From assembly GCF_947501385.1 (NCBI RefSeq), contig NZ_CANMVP010000023.1:16172-80171 (forward strand): a stretch of 64,000 bases of DNA. Reading direction: 5' to 3'. The position numbers and the translations under genes are program-made. Position 1 is the first letter of the stretch; every line of letters begins with the position of its first letter. The stretch comes from an uncultured Polaribacter sp. (lineage in GTDB: Bacteria > Bacteroidota > Bacteroidia > Flavobacteriales > Flavobacteriaceae). The notes under the pieces are model-generated. The model saw nothing but the letters and a program-made list of their open reading frames with translations, had not been told where the DNA came from and did not search any database. Below, one piece after another: positions 52,176-61,314 of the stretch.

Positions 52176-53143
52176 TGAAATTAAAAATACTACATATCAT
52201 ACTACTTTTTTCAATTTGTATTTCTTTCTACGGATATGCGCAAGAAAAAACCATACAAGGATATAAGATTGAAGGAGAAACTATTGTTTTTACTTTCGAC
52301 AAAAGAGATTACGAAGTGGTTACAAATGACAAAAATCAGCAAAGAATAGACTTTGATGATTTTGATATTAAAAGTGTTTTTGTCTCTGGTAATTTCAACA
52401 AATGGTCTCGAAAAAATTGGAGAATGAAAAAAGTGGATACCAATTTGTACCAACTTAGAAAGAAAATTGCTGATTTTGATGATGATTTTAATTGGGAATT
52501 TAAATTCATCATCAACAATTCACTTTGGGCAGAAATCACCGAAAATGCACTGAACATAACGGCCGCTAAAACCTGGTTTGGTAAAAGGTTAAATACCTAT
52601 AATTTTAAAATTCTACCGATTTTAATTTCTGAAAAAGGAAATTCGAAATTCTTTTTAAAAGGATTTAAAAATGCGGAAAAAGTAATTTTAGCTGGTACCT
52701 TTAATAATTGGAATGAACATTTGTATCAAATGATCAAGACTGATGAAGGTTGGAAATTAAACCTTCAGCTAAAACCAAATTGTTATCAATATAAATTTAT
52801 TGTAGATGGTGAATGGATGGAAGATCCTGCTAATAAAAACAAAGTGCTTAATGAACATAACAGTTTCAATTCTATACTAGACATACAAAAGGAAACTACA
52901 TTTCTTTTAGACGGTTTTACAGATGCAGAGAAAGTAATACTTGCAGGTTCCTTTAATAATTGGTCCGAAAACGCTTATCGTATGATTAGAACAGAAAATG
53001 GATGGAAATACACCACAAAATTAACGGGAGGCAAACATCATTATAAATTTATTGTTGATGGAAACTGGAAATTAGATCCGAAAAATTCTGTTAAAGAATA
53101 TGATGGAGGAGGAAATGTAAATTCAGTAAAAATGATCAAATAA
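52175..53143 (+). CDS. Exported protein with three CBM48/AMPK-type glycan-binding domains
   Basis: A 322-residue exported protein (signal to about YGYAQ, residue 22). It has three E-set/glycogen-binding-like domains at about 60-150, 155-240 and 245-320. Each has the signature V-x-[LV]-[AS]-G-x-F-N-x-W (FVSGNFNKWSRKNW, ILAGTFNNWNEHLYQM, ILAGSFNNWSENAYRM), and the last two have YKFIVDG. The first is the most diverged. No catalytic domain is attached. It starts with GTG sharing one base with the protease stop. A starch- or glycogen-sensing or binding role outside the cytoplasm is inferred. Confidence 0.83.
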   Translation: MKLKILHIILLFSICISFYGYAQEKTIQGYKIEGETIVFTFDKRDYEVVTNDKNQQRIDFDDFDIKSVFVSGNFNKWSRKNWRMKKVDTNLYQLRKKIADFDDDFNWEFKFIINNSLWAEITENALNITAAKTWFGKRLNTYNFKILPILISEKGNSKFFLKGFKNAEKVILAGTFNNWNEHLYQMIKTDEGWKLNLQLKPNCYQYKFIVDGEWMEDPANKNKVLNEHNSFNSILDIQKETTFLLDGFTDAEKVILAGSFNNWSENAYRMIRTENGWKYTTKLTGGKHHYKFIVDGNWKLDPKNSVKEYDGGGNVNSVKMIK

Positions 53144-53146
53144 GCA

Positions 53147-53698
53147 TTAGAACCTTCTACCGCCCATTCCTCCTTGTCCGTTTCTTCGACTATTCATGTT
53201 TGAAGGAGGGTTATTTTGACTTTTAGGACGTTCTGGAAGCAATTTTCTTTTTGTTGCTTTTTGATACTTTAACCATTTTTTAAATTGTTTTTTAGATAAG
53301 TTTTCTTCTAAATTACTATTTAAGCTTTTCTCATAAACTACAATGCTATCTCTAATAGGTAAAATGGTAGCTTCAATTTTTTTTCTCACCTCTAAAGCTA
53401 AGTCTCTATTTTTATACAATTGCTCTCCTAACGTATTGATAGTAAGTTCTAGTTCTTGTAATTTTGCAGAATTTAAAAATGATATATTTTTAACTTTATC
53501 ATTATAATTTCTAAGCGCTTTGGTCATCTTATTTTTAGTAAGATCATTCTTCACCTTTATTTTCTCAGGTGCTTCAAGTAAATCGTAGTAAAAAATATTA
53601 GCGGCATTTTTCGCATTGTATTTTGGCATTTTTGGCGCTTCTTGACCAACAGAACAATAACTTATAAATAATACAATGACAATAATTAGATTTTTCAT
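53147..53698 (-). CDS. Exported helical protein, Spy/CpxP-like in outline
   Basis: A 183-residue exported protein (signal MKNLIIVIVLFISYCSVGQ). Mostly helical and charged. The segment NLSKKQFKKWLKYQKATKRKLLPERP resembles the 'LTxxQ...W..Y' helices of flavobacterial Spy/CpxP-like periplasmic proteins. The tail is Asn/Arg/Gly/Met-rich (NMNSRRNGQGGMGGRRF). Only three bases separate its stop from that of the convergent upstream gene. A periplasmic chaperone or metal-binding role is possible but unproven. Confidence 0.65.
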   Translation of the reverse strand: MKNLIIVIVLFISYCSVGQEAPKMPKYNAKNAANIFYYDLLEAPEKIKVKNDLTKNKMTKALRNYNDKVKNISFLNSAKLQELELTINTLGEQLYKNRDLALEVRKKIEATILPIRDSIVVYEKSLNSNLEENLSKKQFKKWLKYQKATKRKLLPERPKSQNNPPSNMNSRRNGQGGMGGRRF

Positions 53699-53735
53699 TT
53701 TTTTTAAGATATAATTTACAAAAATATAAAAAGAA

Positions 53736-55760
53736 TTATAATATAGCGGCTAATTTACTACCTTGTTCTATAGCTCTTTTTGCATCTAGCTCTCCTGCAA
53801 AATCCGCGCCACCAATTACGTGCACATTTTTCCCTGCATCTAACAGCGGTTGATACAGTTCTTTAAAGGGTGTTTGACCCGCGCAAATAACGATATTATC
53901 GACTTCTAATATTTTATTTTCTTCATTTTGAACATAATGTAAACCTTGATCGTCTATTTTTGTGTAAGAAACTTTACCTATAAACTGAACTTTTTTCTTT
54001 TTCAAAGTAGATCTATGAATCCAACCTGTAGTTTTACCAAGATTTCCTCCAAATTTTCCTGCACTTCTTTTAAACATAAAAATTTCTCTAGCAGAAGCTT
54101 CGTAAGAAGGCTTTATACCCTCAATTCCGCTTCTTGCCTGTAATGACTTATCGATTCCCCATTCTTTTAACCAAGCATCGATATCTAGTGCAGTAGATGT
54201 ACCTTTATGAGATAAGTATTCAGAAACGTCGAAACCAATTCCGCCAGCTCCAATTACCGCAACTCTTTTTCCAACTGGTTTTTTGTGTTTTAAAACATCT
54301 ATATAACTCAATACTTTTTCATGATCAATTCCTTCGATTTTTAACTCTCTTGGTTGTATGCCTGTTGCAATCACAATTTCGTCGAAATCTGAGGTTTGTA
54401 AATCAGCTACAGCAACTTTTGTATTTACTTTTACAGTTACATTGTGCAACTCAATTTGCTTATTAAAATAACGCAACGTTTCATAAAACTCTTCTTTTCC
54501 AGGAATCTGTTTTGCCATATTAAATTGACCTCCAATTGTTGCATCTGCATCAAATAACGTTACTTGATGACCTCTTTGTGCTGCAATGGTAGCTGCAGAC
54601 AATCCTGCAGGACCCGCACCAACAACGGCTACTTTTTTCTGATGATCGGTTAATTTATAAATCAATTCTGTTTCATGGCAAGCCCGTGGATTTACCAAAC
54701 AACTTGCTACTTTTTGTTTAAAAACATGATCTAAACATGCTTGATTACAACCAATACAGGTATTTATTTCATCGGCTCTTTCTTCTTTGGCTTTATGTAC
54801 CCATTCTGGATCTGCCAAAAATGGTCTTGCCATCGAAATCATATCTGCATCGCCATCTGCCAAAACTTTTTCCGCAGTTTCAGGCATATTTATTCTATTG
54901 GATGTTATCAAAGGAATAGAAAGTTCTTCTTTCATTTTTTTGGTAACCCAAGTAAACGCTGCTCTTGGAACCGAAGTTGCAATGGTTGGTATTCTAGATT
55001 CATGCCATCCAATACCTGTATTTATAATTGTTGCACCTGCCTTTTCAATTTCTTTTCCCAATTGCACAACTTCTTCCCAAGAACTTCCGTTTTCTACCAA
55101 ATCTAACATAGAAAGTCTATAGATAATAATAAATTCCTTACCCACAGCTGCTCTGGTTTGTTTTACCAATTCAATAGGCAAACGCATTCTATTCTCATAA
55201 TCGCCACCCCAAGCATCATTTCTTTTGTTGGTTCTTTTTGCAATAAATTGGTTGATGAGATATCCTTCAGATCCCATAATTTCAACACCATCATATCCAG
55301 CAATTTTAGAAAGCTTTGCAGAATTTACAAAATCTTTAATGGTTCTCTTTATGCCCGATTCTTTTAATTTAAAAGGTGTAAATCTGTTTATTGGAGCTTT
55401 AATTTTAGACGGTGCTACGTTGAAAGGATGATAGCCATAACGACCTGCATGTAAGATCTGCATACATATCTTACCACCTTCCTTATGCACTGCTGCTGTT
55501 ATTTTTTGATGATGTTTTGCATGCTTTTTAGTTGACATTCTTGCCGCAAAAGGTCCTGTCCAACCTTGTATATTTGGCGCAATACCACCGGTTACAATTA
55601 AGCCAACTCCTCCTTTTGCTCTTTCAGCATAATAAGCAGCAATTCTATCAATTCCATTTTTTTCTTCTTCTAAACCTGTATGCATAGAACCCATTAAAAT
55701 CCTATTCTTTAAAGTAGTAAAACCTAAATCTAAAGGTTCAAAAATGTGTTTGTATTTCAT
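53736..55760 (-). CDS. fadH: NADH:flavin oxidoreductase, 2,4-dienoyl-CoA reductase (FadH) family
   Basis: A 674-residue three-cofactor enzyme. An old-yellow-enzyme FMN barrel occupies about 1-345 (PLDLGFTTLKNRILMGSMHTGLEE, MQILHAGRYGYH). A 4Fe-4S cluster site has CIGCNQACLD followed by ASCLVNP (about 338-365). An FAD/NAD domain (about 378-674) has VVGAGPAGLSAATIA and VIGAGGIGFDVSE. It reduces 2,4-dienoyl-CoA in unsaturated fatty-acid oxidation or related enones. Divergent from an aldehyde dehydrogenase gene. Physiological substrate is inferred from the family. Confidence 0.86.
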   Translation of the reverse strand: MKYKHIFEPLDLGFTTLKNRILMGSMHTGLEEEKNGIDRIAAYYAERAKGGVGLIVTGGIAPNIQGWTGPFAARMSTKKHAKHHQKITAAVHKEGGKICMQILHAGRYGYHPFNVAPSKIKAPINRFTPFKLKESGIKRTIKDFVNSAKLSKIAGYDGVEIMGSEGYLINQFIAKRTNKRNDAWGGDYENRMRLPIELVKQTRAAVGKEFIIIYRLSMLDLVENGSSWEEVVQLGKEIEKAGATIINTGIGWHESRIPTIATSVPRAAFTWVTKKMKEELSIPLITSNRINMPETAEKVLADGDADMISMARPFLADPEWVHKAKEERADEINTCIGCNQACLDHVFKQKVASCLVNPRACHETELIYKLTDHQKKVAVVGAGPAGLSAATIAAQRGHQVTLFDADATIGGQFNMAKQIPGKEEFYETLRYFNKQIELHNVTVKVNTKVAVADLQTSDFDEIVIATGIQPRELKIEGIDHEKVLSYIDVLKHKKPVGKRVAVIGAGGIGFDVSEYLSHKGTSTALDIDAWLKEWGIDKSLQARSGIEGIKPSYEASAREIFMFKRSAGKFGGNLGKTTGWIHRSTLKKKKVQFIGKVSYTKIDDQGLHYVQNEENKILEVDNIVICAGQTPFKELYQPLLDAGKNVHVIGGADFAGELDAKRAIEQGSKLAAIL

Positions 55761-55934
55761 GTTTATTTGGAATTATTTTATTATGCACGCATAACATATG
55801 GCAAGATATGTCTATTTTATTTAAAAAATAAATATGCTTTCTAAGAATCTAAACAATTTATAAATAGTTAGCGCTTTTTCTTAAACAAGTCAAAGAATAT
55901 TTTGATAGGAGTAATGAAGCATTCGTTATTAAAA

Positions 55935-55942
55935 TACCTTTG
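55935..55942 (+). promoter_or_regulatory. -7 promoter element TACCTTTG of the aldehyde dehydrogenase gene
   Basis: Matches TAnnTTTG, 36 bp before the start at 55979. A TTTG at 55901-55904 is about 30 bp upstream, longer than the usual spacing. Confidence 0.4.
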
Positions 55943-55978
55943 ACTTATATATATATGTCTTATAAAAATACAGAATAA

Positions 55979-57367
55979 ATGACCAAAGAAAAAAATATAA
56001 CTACAATTAATCCGGCTACGAATGAAAAGATAGCAACGTATCATTTTATGACAAATGCAGCAATGAATGTTGCGATAGACAATTGTCAAGAAGCATTTTT
56101 AGATTGGAAACATCAATCGTTAAAAGAACGTGCAAAAGTTATAAAATCTATAGGGAAAAAGTTATCTGAATATAAAGAAGAGTTGTCGAAATTAATGACT
56201 CAAGAAATGGGCAAATTGTTGTCTCAGAGTAATGACGAAGTAGATTTATGTGCTGGAATTTGCAAATACACCGCAAAAACAGGAAAAAAGGGCTTAAAAG
56301 ATGAAAAAAGAAAATTATCAAAAGGCGGAAAGGGAATTATTACCTATTCTCCTATTGGAATTGTTTATGGAATCCAACCTTGGAACTATCCGTCTTACCA
56401 AGTAATTAGATATGCGATTGTAAATTTAATGGCAGGAAATGCTGTTTTATTAAAACATGCTGAAAATGTGACAGGTACAGGAAAACTTTTAGAAAAAATT
56501 TTCATGGAAGCTGGTTTGCCAGAACACTTGTTTAAAGTTCTAATCATTGAACATGAACAATCTGATAAAGTCATCGAAAATAAATTAATAAGAGGCGTTA
56601 CTTTAACAGGAAGCTCAAGCGCAGGAAGAAAGGTAGGAGAAAAAGCCACTTCAGCATTAAAAAAAGTTGTACTAGAATTGGGTAGTAACGATGCCTATAT
56701 TGTTTTAGAAGATGCTGATATAGAAGATGCTGTTGAAAAATGTGTAAAAGGTAGAATTTATAATAATGGAGAAACCTGTATTGCTGCAAAAAGATTTGTG
56801 GTTGTAGATGCCGTATATGAAGAGTTTAAAACAGCTTTTGTAAAAGCAATGAAAGCTGTTAAAGTTGGAGATCCTATGGATGATGCGTATGATATGGGCC
56901 CAATGGCAAGAGAAGATTTAAGAGAAACTTTACATGAACAAGTTGAAGAAAGTGTAAAAAAAGGAGCAAAGATTTTATGCGGTGGAAAAATACCTAAAGG
57001 AAATGGCTTCTATTATCCAGTCACCATTCTAGCAAATATTAAATCAGGACAGCCTGCGTATGATGATGAACTTTTTGGACCCGTTGCATCATTAATTAAA
57101 GCAAAAGATGCAGATGATGCGATGCGAATTGCGAATGATAGTAAATTTGGTTTAGGTGGTGGGATTTTTTCTAAAGATGAAGAAAAAGCTACAAAATTAG
57201 CACAAGAATATTTTGATACCGGCATGGTATTTATCAATTCTTTTGGAACTTCAGATCCTGCGATGCCTTTTGGAGGTGTAAAAGATTCAGGTTTTGGAAG
57301 AGAACATGGTGGTTTCGGAATCAAGGAATTTGTAAATATAAAATCTGTTATTCTAAGTAATTCATAA
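55979..57367 (+). CDS. NAD(P)-dependent aldehyde dehydrogenase, succinate-semialdehyde type
   Basis: A 462-residue ALDH. The cofactor region GIQPWNYPSYQVIRYA, glutamate motif LELGSNDAYIVLEDADIEDA (general base Glu, about 230) and catalytic Cys in NNGETCIAAKRF (about 263) are intact. The C-terminal PFGGVKDSGFGREHGGFGIKEFVN is typical of GabD/Sad-type succinate-semialdehyde dehydrogenases. Substrate is a best guess. It ends at a shared terminator with the polyamine operon. Confidence 0.88.
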   Translation: MTKEKNITTINPATNEKIATYHFMTNAAMNVAIDNCQEAFLDWKHQSLKERAKVIKSIGKKLSEYKEELSKLMTQEMGKLLSQSNDEVDLCAGICKYTAKTGKKGLKDEKRKLSKGGKGIITYSPIGIVYGIQPWNYPSYQVIRYAIVNLMAGNAVLLKHAENVTGTGKLLEKIFMEAGLPEHLFKVLIIEHEQSDKVIENKLIRGVTLTGSSSAGRKVGEKATSALKKVVLELGSNDAYIVLEDADIEDAVEKCVKGRIYNNGETCIAAKRFVVVDAVYEEFKTAFVKAMKAVKVGDPMDDAYDMGPMAREDLRETLHEQVEESVKKGAKILCGGKIPKGNGFYYPVTILANIKSGQPAYDDELFGPVASLIKAKDADDAMRIANDSKFGLGGGIFSKDEEKATKLAQEYFDTGMVFINSFGTSDPAMPFGGVKDSGFGREHGGFGIKEFVNIKSVILSNS

Positions 57368-57386
57368 AGAATAGAAATTTGAAATT

Positions 57387-57423
57387 AAAACCTGTTTAGT
57401 AAATAACTAAACAGGTTTTTTTT
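57387..57423. terminator. Strong terminator shared by convergent aldehyde dehydrogenase and polyamine operons
   Basis: AAAACCTGTTTAGT / ACTAAACAGGTTTT with loop AAATA, then more T residues. Perfect 14-bp stem including the A/T flanks. Confidence 0.9.
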
Positions 57424-57489
57424 GCGCTATATTTAAGACTTAGTGTCTACATAATATCTTAAATATATGTATAATTTTATAAGTTCAAT

Positions 57490-57750
57490 TTATAATAACT
57501 TAAGATTTTGCAATTTAAAAATAACAAAATCTCCTTCGTCTAAGTCATCAAGAATTTCTGAATAAGTAATTTCAAAAGCTCTATTTTTAAATTCTACTGA
57601 CTTTAAATTGAAATTTTTTAAAATTTTAGGATTGATCTGGTCAAAATCAATAATATCATCATTTTCTAAATGAAATACATATCCACCTTGAATGTAACCA
57701 ACATAACTACCGTTGATAGTAATAAATTCTTTAGCATTATAGTTATTCAT
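57490..57750 (-). CDS. Small conserved-looking protein at the end of the polyamine operon
   Basis: An 86-residue cytoplasmic protein, acidic, probably beta-rich (FITINGSYVGYIQGGYVFHLENDDIIDFDQIN and DEGDFVIFKLQNLKLL). No family recognised. It begins 11 bases after the stop of the 57762 gene and is likely co-transcribed with the polyamine genes. Function unknown. Confidence 0.65.
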   Translation of the reverse strand: MNNYNAKEFITINGSYVGYIQGGYVFHLENDDIIDFDQINPKILKNFNLKSVEFKNRAFEITYSEILDDLDEGDFVIFKLQNLKLL

Positions 57751-57761
57751 ATTTTTAATAT

Positions 57762-58019
57762 TTAAAAATCATCAAAATTGCTTGGGTCAAAAGTTATTTC
57801 ATCATCTGAATAATCTTCCATTGTTTGTTCTAGTTTGATACTAATCTTCACCAAATAAATAGTGTCATCAGTTTTAACCTCAACTGCATTAATGGTTTCT
57901 GATTTAGAATTTTGAAACTTAATGATATCCTCATATTCATATCCTTCAGGATATTTTTCTATTAATAAATCTAAAATATCTTTGGTTATCTTTGAATAAT
58001 CGACTATAACTCTTTTCAT
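57762..58019 (-). CDS. Small acidic protein downstream of the deoxyhypusine-synthase-like gene
   Basis: An 85-residue acidic protein: SKITKDILDLLIEKYPEGYEYEDIIKFQNSKSE, then a beta-like VEVKTDDTIYLVKISIKLEQTME and a DDEITFDPSNFDDF tail. The 'LIEKYPEGYE..DI..F' start is the recognisable part; no family is named with confidence. Its start is two bases after the DHS-like stop, so it is almost certainly part of the operon. A very acidic protein in a polyamine operon could bind polyamines; this is speculation. Confidence 0.68.
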   Translation of the reverse strand: MKRVIVDYSKITKDILDLLIEKYPEGYEYEDIIKFQNSKSETINAVEVKTDDTIYLVKISIKLEQTMEDYSDDEITFDPSNFDDF

Positions 58020-58021
58020 AA

Positions 58022-59002
58022 TTACATTTTTAACAGGTAAGCAAAGATTAGTGGGGCAACAATAGTAGCATCACTTTCTATAATAAATTTAGGCGTATCT
58101 ATAGCTAATTTTCCCCAAGTAATTTTTTCATTGGGTACAGCTCCTGAGTACGAACCATAACTTGTGGTAGCGTCTGAAATTTGACAAAAATAACTCCAAA
58201 AAGGAGTATCCTCTCTTTCCATATCTTGATACAACATTGGTACTACACATATGGGGAAATCTCCAGCAATTCCCCCACCAATTTGGAAGAATCCAATTCC
58301 ATTATTTGAATTATCTGTATACCAATCTGCTAAAAAAGTCATATATTCTATACCAGACTTCATCGTTGACGCCTTTAAATCGCCTTTAAGTACATAAGAT
58401 GCAAAAATGTTTCCCATGGTAGAATCTTCCCAACCTGGCACAACCATAGGTAAGTTTTTTTGAGCTGCTGCATACATCCAAGAATCTTTTAAATCTATCT
58501 CATAATATTCTTCTAAAACTCCTGACAATAAAAGCTGATACATATATTCGTGTGGAAAAAACCGCTCTTGATAATCTTCAGCGTCTTTCCAAATTTTAAA
58601 AATGTGTTTTTGCAAACGTCTAAACGCTTCATCTTCTGGAATGCAAGTATCTGTAACTCTATTTAAACCTTTTAATAATAAATCCCATTCGTCTTGTGGT
58701 GTTAAATCTCTATAATTAGGTACACGTTTGTAATGAGAATGTGCCACTAGATTCATAATATCTTCCTCAAGATTTGCACCTGTACAAGAAATACTATGTA
58801 CTTTGTCTTGACGAATCATTTCTGCGAAAATTTTCCCTATTTCTGCTGTACTCATAGCACCAGCTAATGATACTAGTATTTTAGAACCTTGTTCTAACTG
58901 GGTCTCATAACTCTTTGCAGCGTCTACTAATGAAGCGGCATTGAAATGTAAAAAATACTTTTCTATGAATTCAGATATGGGTTGTCTATTCGTATTGATC
59001 AT
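58022..59002 (-). CDS. Deoxyhypusine synthase family protein (bacterial, SpeY-like)
   Basis: A 326-residue enzyme of the deoxyhypusine synthase fold. Family features: ILVSLAGAMSTAEIGKIFAEMIRQDKVHSISCTGANLEEDIM (NAD-binding half), GGGIAGDFPICV, SDATTSYGSYSGAVPNEKITWGKL, with Lys298 of WGK matching the imine-forming lysine of eukaryotic DHS, and a terminal ESDATIVAPLIFA. Bacteria lack eIF5A, so the aminobutyl group from spermidine probably goes to a free amine, as in homospermidine synthesis. Start 59002 was chosen because homology begins at MINTNRQPISEFI. It overlaps the agmatinase gene by 17 bases. Confidence 0.88.
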   Translation of the reverse strand: MINTNRQPISEFIEKYFLHFNAASLVDAAKSYETQLEQGSKILVSLAGAMSTAEIGKIFAEMIRQDKVHSISCTGANLEEDIMNLVAHSHYKRVPNYRDLTPQDEWDLLLKGLNRVTDTCIPEDEAFRRLQKHIFKIWKDAEDYQERFFPHEYMYQLLLSGVLEEYYEIDLKDSWMYAAAQKNLPMVVPGWEDSTMGNIFASYVLKGDLKASTMKSGIEYMTFLADWYTDNSNNGIGFFQIGGGIAGDFPICVVPMLYQDMEREDTPFWSYFCQISDATTSYGSYSGAVPNEKITWGKLAIDTPKFIIESDATIVAPLIFAYLLKM

Positions 59003-59927
59003 TGTCTTTAAATTTAGAAAGTTTATCAAAATGAGAATTCTTCTCAACACTATAGTCTTCATCTTCTTCTATATCTGAAGAAAATTTATAACTTAACATT
59101 TTATAATATAATTTTGCCGCTAAAAAGTCAGATGATTTTTCTTGTGGATTTGGGCAAAGCTCAACCATATCAAAACCTACTACATTGCGTTCGGTAAAAA
59201 CCTTCTTTAAAAAGGTTAAAGTTTCATAGTAAAATAACCCCCCTGGTTCTGGTGTGCCTGTACTTGGCATAATTGAAGGATCTAAGGCATCTAAATCAAA
59301 AGTGATAAAAATATTGCCCGTAAGTTGGTCTATAACGTCGTCCATCCAATATTCATTTTCTGCCATATCGTGCGCAAAAAAGACTTTATCTGCATTCATT
59401 ACTCTTTTTTCAGAGATATCCATACTTCTGATACCAACTTGCACCAAATTAGTAGTTTCATTAGCTTCGTAAACAGCACAAGCATGATTGTATTTAGAAC
59501 CTTCGTACTCTTTTCTTAAATCTGCGTGTGCATCTATATGGAGCACCGTTAAATTGTTAAAACATTCATTAAATGCTCTAATGGTTCCAATAGAAATGGA
59601 ATGTTCTCCTCCAAAAATAGTGACAAATTTATTTTTGTTAATGTATTTTTTCACTTCGAAATGAACTGCTTCTACCATTTTTTCAGGTGAGGAATTTTCA
59701 GCTATATAGTTCGTTAAATGGATTCCTTGTTTGTATACTTCACTATTGGTTTCAATATCATACAATTCCATATTTTCTGATGCTTTTAAAAATGCTTCAG
59801 GACCTCTGTCTGAACCTTTTTGCCATGTACTTGTTTCATCGTAAGGCACTCTTAATAAAACTATTTTTGCAGTTTCTAATTGTGCATAATTTTCAGGGAT
59901 TCCTGCGTATGTTCTATTTTTTTTCAT
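58986..59927 (-). CDS. speB: Agmatinase (ureohydrolase family)
   Basis: A 313-residue binuclear-manganese hydrolase that turns agmatine into putrescine and urea. Metal motifs are all present: GGEHSIS (about 106), HIDAHADLR (about 131-139) and FDLDALDPSIMP (about 214-225). An extended acidic/charged C-terminal tail (SSDIEEDEDYSVEKNSHFDK) is unusual. It overlaps the arginine decarboxylase gene by 14 bases and the DHS-like gene by 17, so the three are tightly coupled. The upstream decarboxylase makes agmatine, which favours agmatinase over arginase. Confidence 0.92.
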   Translation of the reverse strand: MKKNRTYAGIPENYAQLETAKIVLLRVPYDETSTWQKGSDRGPEAFLKASENMELYDIETNSEVYKQGIHLTNYIAENSSPEKMVEAVHFEVKKYINKNKFVTIFGGEHSISIGTIRAFNECFNNLTVLHIDAHADLRKEYEGSKYNHACAVYEANETTNLVQVGIRSMDISEKRVMNADKVFFAHDMAENEYWMDDVIDQLTGNIFITFDLDALDPSIMPSTGTPEPGGLFYYETLTFLKKVFTERNVVGFDMVELCPNPQEKSSDFLAAKLYYKMLSYKFSSDIEEDEDYSVEKNSHFDKLSKFKDNDQYE

Positions 59928-61314
59928 ATCCTAAAATTGAGAGTAATTCTTCGCTTTTTTGTTGCGCTTTAAATAACTTGGTTGTGAATTTTCCTTTTTT
60001 ATTTTTACTAATTAATATGTGTTTTGGATGTGGTATTAAGCAATGCTGTAAACCACCAAAACCTCCGATAGTTTCTTGATATGCACCTGTGTTAAAAAAA
60101 CCTATATATAAAGGTTTATCTTTTTCATAAATAGGTAAATAAATGGCATTTATGTGTTGTTCTGAGTTGTAATAATCATCACTATCACAAGTTAAACCAC
60201 CTAATAAAACACGTTCATACTGTCGATTCCATTTATTTATAGGAAGCATGATAAAACGTCTGTTAATTGCCCATGAATCTGGTAATGTGGTAATAAAAGA
60301 AGAGTCAATCATATTCCAGCGTTCTCTATCATTTTGCTTTTTTTGATACAAAACCTCATAAATAGCACCACCAGCTTCACCCACGGTAAAGTTTCCAAAT
60401 TCAGTAAAAATATCTGGCATATCTACTTCAGCTTCATCGCATGAAGTTTTTATTTGATTGATAATTTCATCAATCAAATATTGATAATCGTACTCAAAAG
60501 CCAACGAATTTTTAATTGGAAAACCTCCTCCAATATTTAAACTATTTAGTGTTGGACACACTTTTTTTAATTTGATATAAAGGCTAATGCATTTTAGCAG
60601 TTCATTCCAATAATAGGCATTATCTCTAATACCTGTATTGATAAAAAAATGAAGCATTTTTAAATCTACTTGCGGGTTTTCTGCGATTTCTCTTTCATAA
60701 AATGAAACGATATTTTTATATCCAATTCCTAGACGAGAGGTGTAGAATTCAAACTTTGGTTCTTCTTCTGAAGCAATACGAATTCCTATTTTAAACCTGC
60801 TTTTTGTTTCTTCTAAAATAAGGTTGAGCTCTTCGTAATTATCAATTATAGGAATGCAATTTTCATGTCCTCCATCAATTAAATTTGCAATATTGGTAAT
60901 GTATTGATCACGCTTAAATCCATTGCATAAGATATATGCTTTGTCACTTAATTTCCCTTCTTCCTTTATTGATTTTACAATATCAATATCAAAAGCAGAT
61001 GAAGTTTCTATATGAATGTTATTCTGTAACGCTTCTTCTAAAATAAATTTAAAGTGTGAACTTTTTGTACAGTATGCAAAGTGATATTTTCCTTGATAAC
61101 CCTGTTCATTAATAGCTTTTTGAAACCAACTTTTGGCTCGATTTATATTTTCTGTAATTTTAGGTAAATAGGTAAATTTTAGTGGTGTTCCATACTGCTC
61201 AATTAATGCTGTCAAGTCAATGTTATGAAAAAATAAATTCCCATTGTTAGTATGAAATTCCTCCTGCGGAAAATCAAACGTTTGTTCTATTAAATCTTTG
61301 TATTTTGTATTCAT
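59914..61314 (-). CDS. speA: Arginine decarboxylase-type PLP enzyme (fold III)
   Basis: A 466-residue PLP-dependent decarboxylase of the alanine-racemase/ornithine-decarboxylase fold. The PLP lysine is in HFAYCTKSSHFKF (Lys84). Later motifs are NIGGGFPIKNSLAFEYDY, EFGNFTVGEAGGAIYEVLYQK and the C-terminal catalytic GGLTCDSDDYYN. At 466 residues it is shorter than the roughly 630-residue E. coli SpeA, matching the Bacteroidota form. First gene of the operon: arginine to agmatine (here), agmatine to putrescine (SpeB), then aminobutyl transfer (DHS-like). Confidence 0.9.
   Translation of the reverse strand: MNTKYKDLIEQTFDFPQEEFHTNNGNLFFHNIDLTALIEQYGTPLKFTYLPKITENINRAKSWFQKAINEQGYQGKYHFAYCTKSSHFKFILEEALQNNIHIETSSAFDIDIVKSIKEEGKLSDKAYILCNGFKRDQYITNIANLIDGGHENCIPIIDNYEELNLILEETKSRFKIGIRIASEEEPKFEFYTSRLGIGYKNIVSFYEREIAENPQVDLKMLHFFINTGIRDNAYYWNELLKCISLYIKLKKVCPTLNSLNIGGGFPIKNSLAFEYDYQYLIDEIINQIKTSCDEAEVDMPDIFTEFGNFTVGEAGGAIYEVLYQKKQNDRERWNMIDSSFITTLPDSWAINRRFIMLPINKWNRQYERVLLGGLTCDSDDYYNSEQHINAIYLPIYEKDKPLYIGFFNTGAYQETIGGFGGLQHCLIPHPKHILISKNKKGKFTTKLFKAQQKSEELLSILGYEKK

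Noticed and set aside
59003..59062. 20-codon upstream extension of the deoxyhypusine-synthase-like gene
   Set aside because: It lies wholly within the agmatinase gene, and homology begins at MINTNRQPISEFI.
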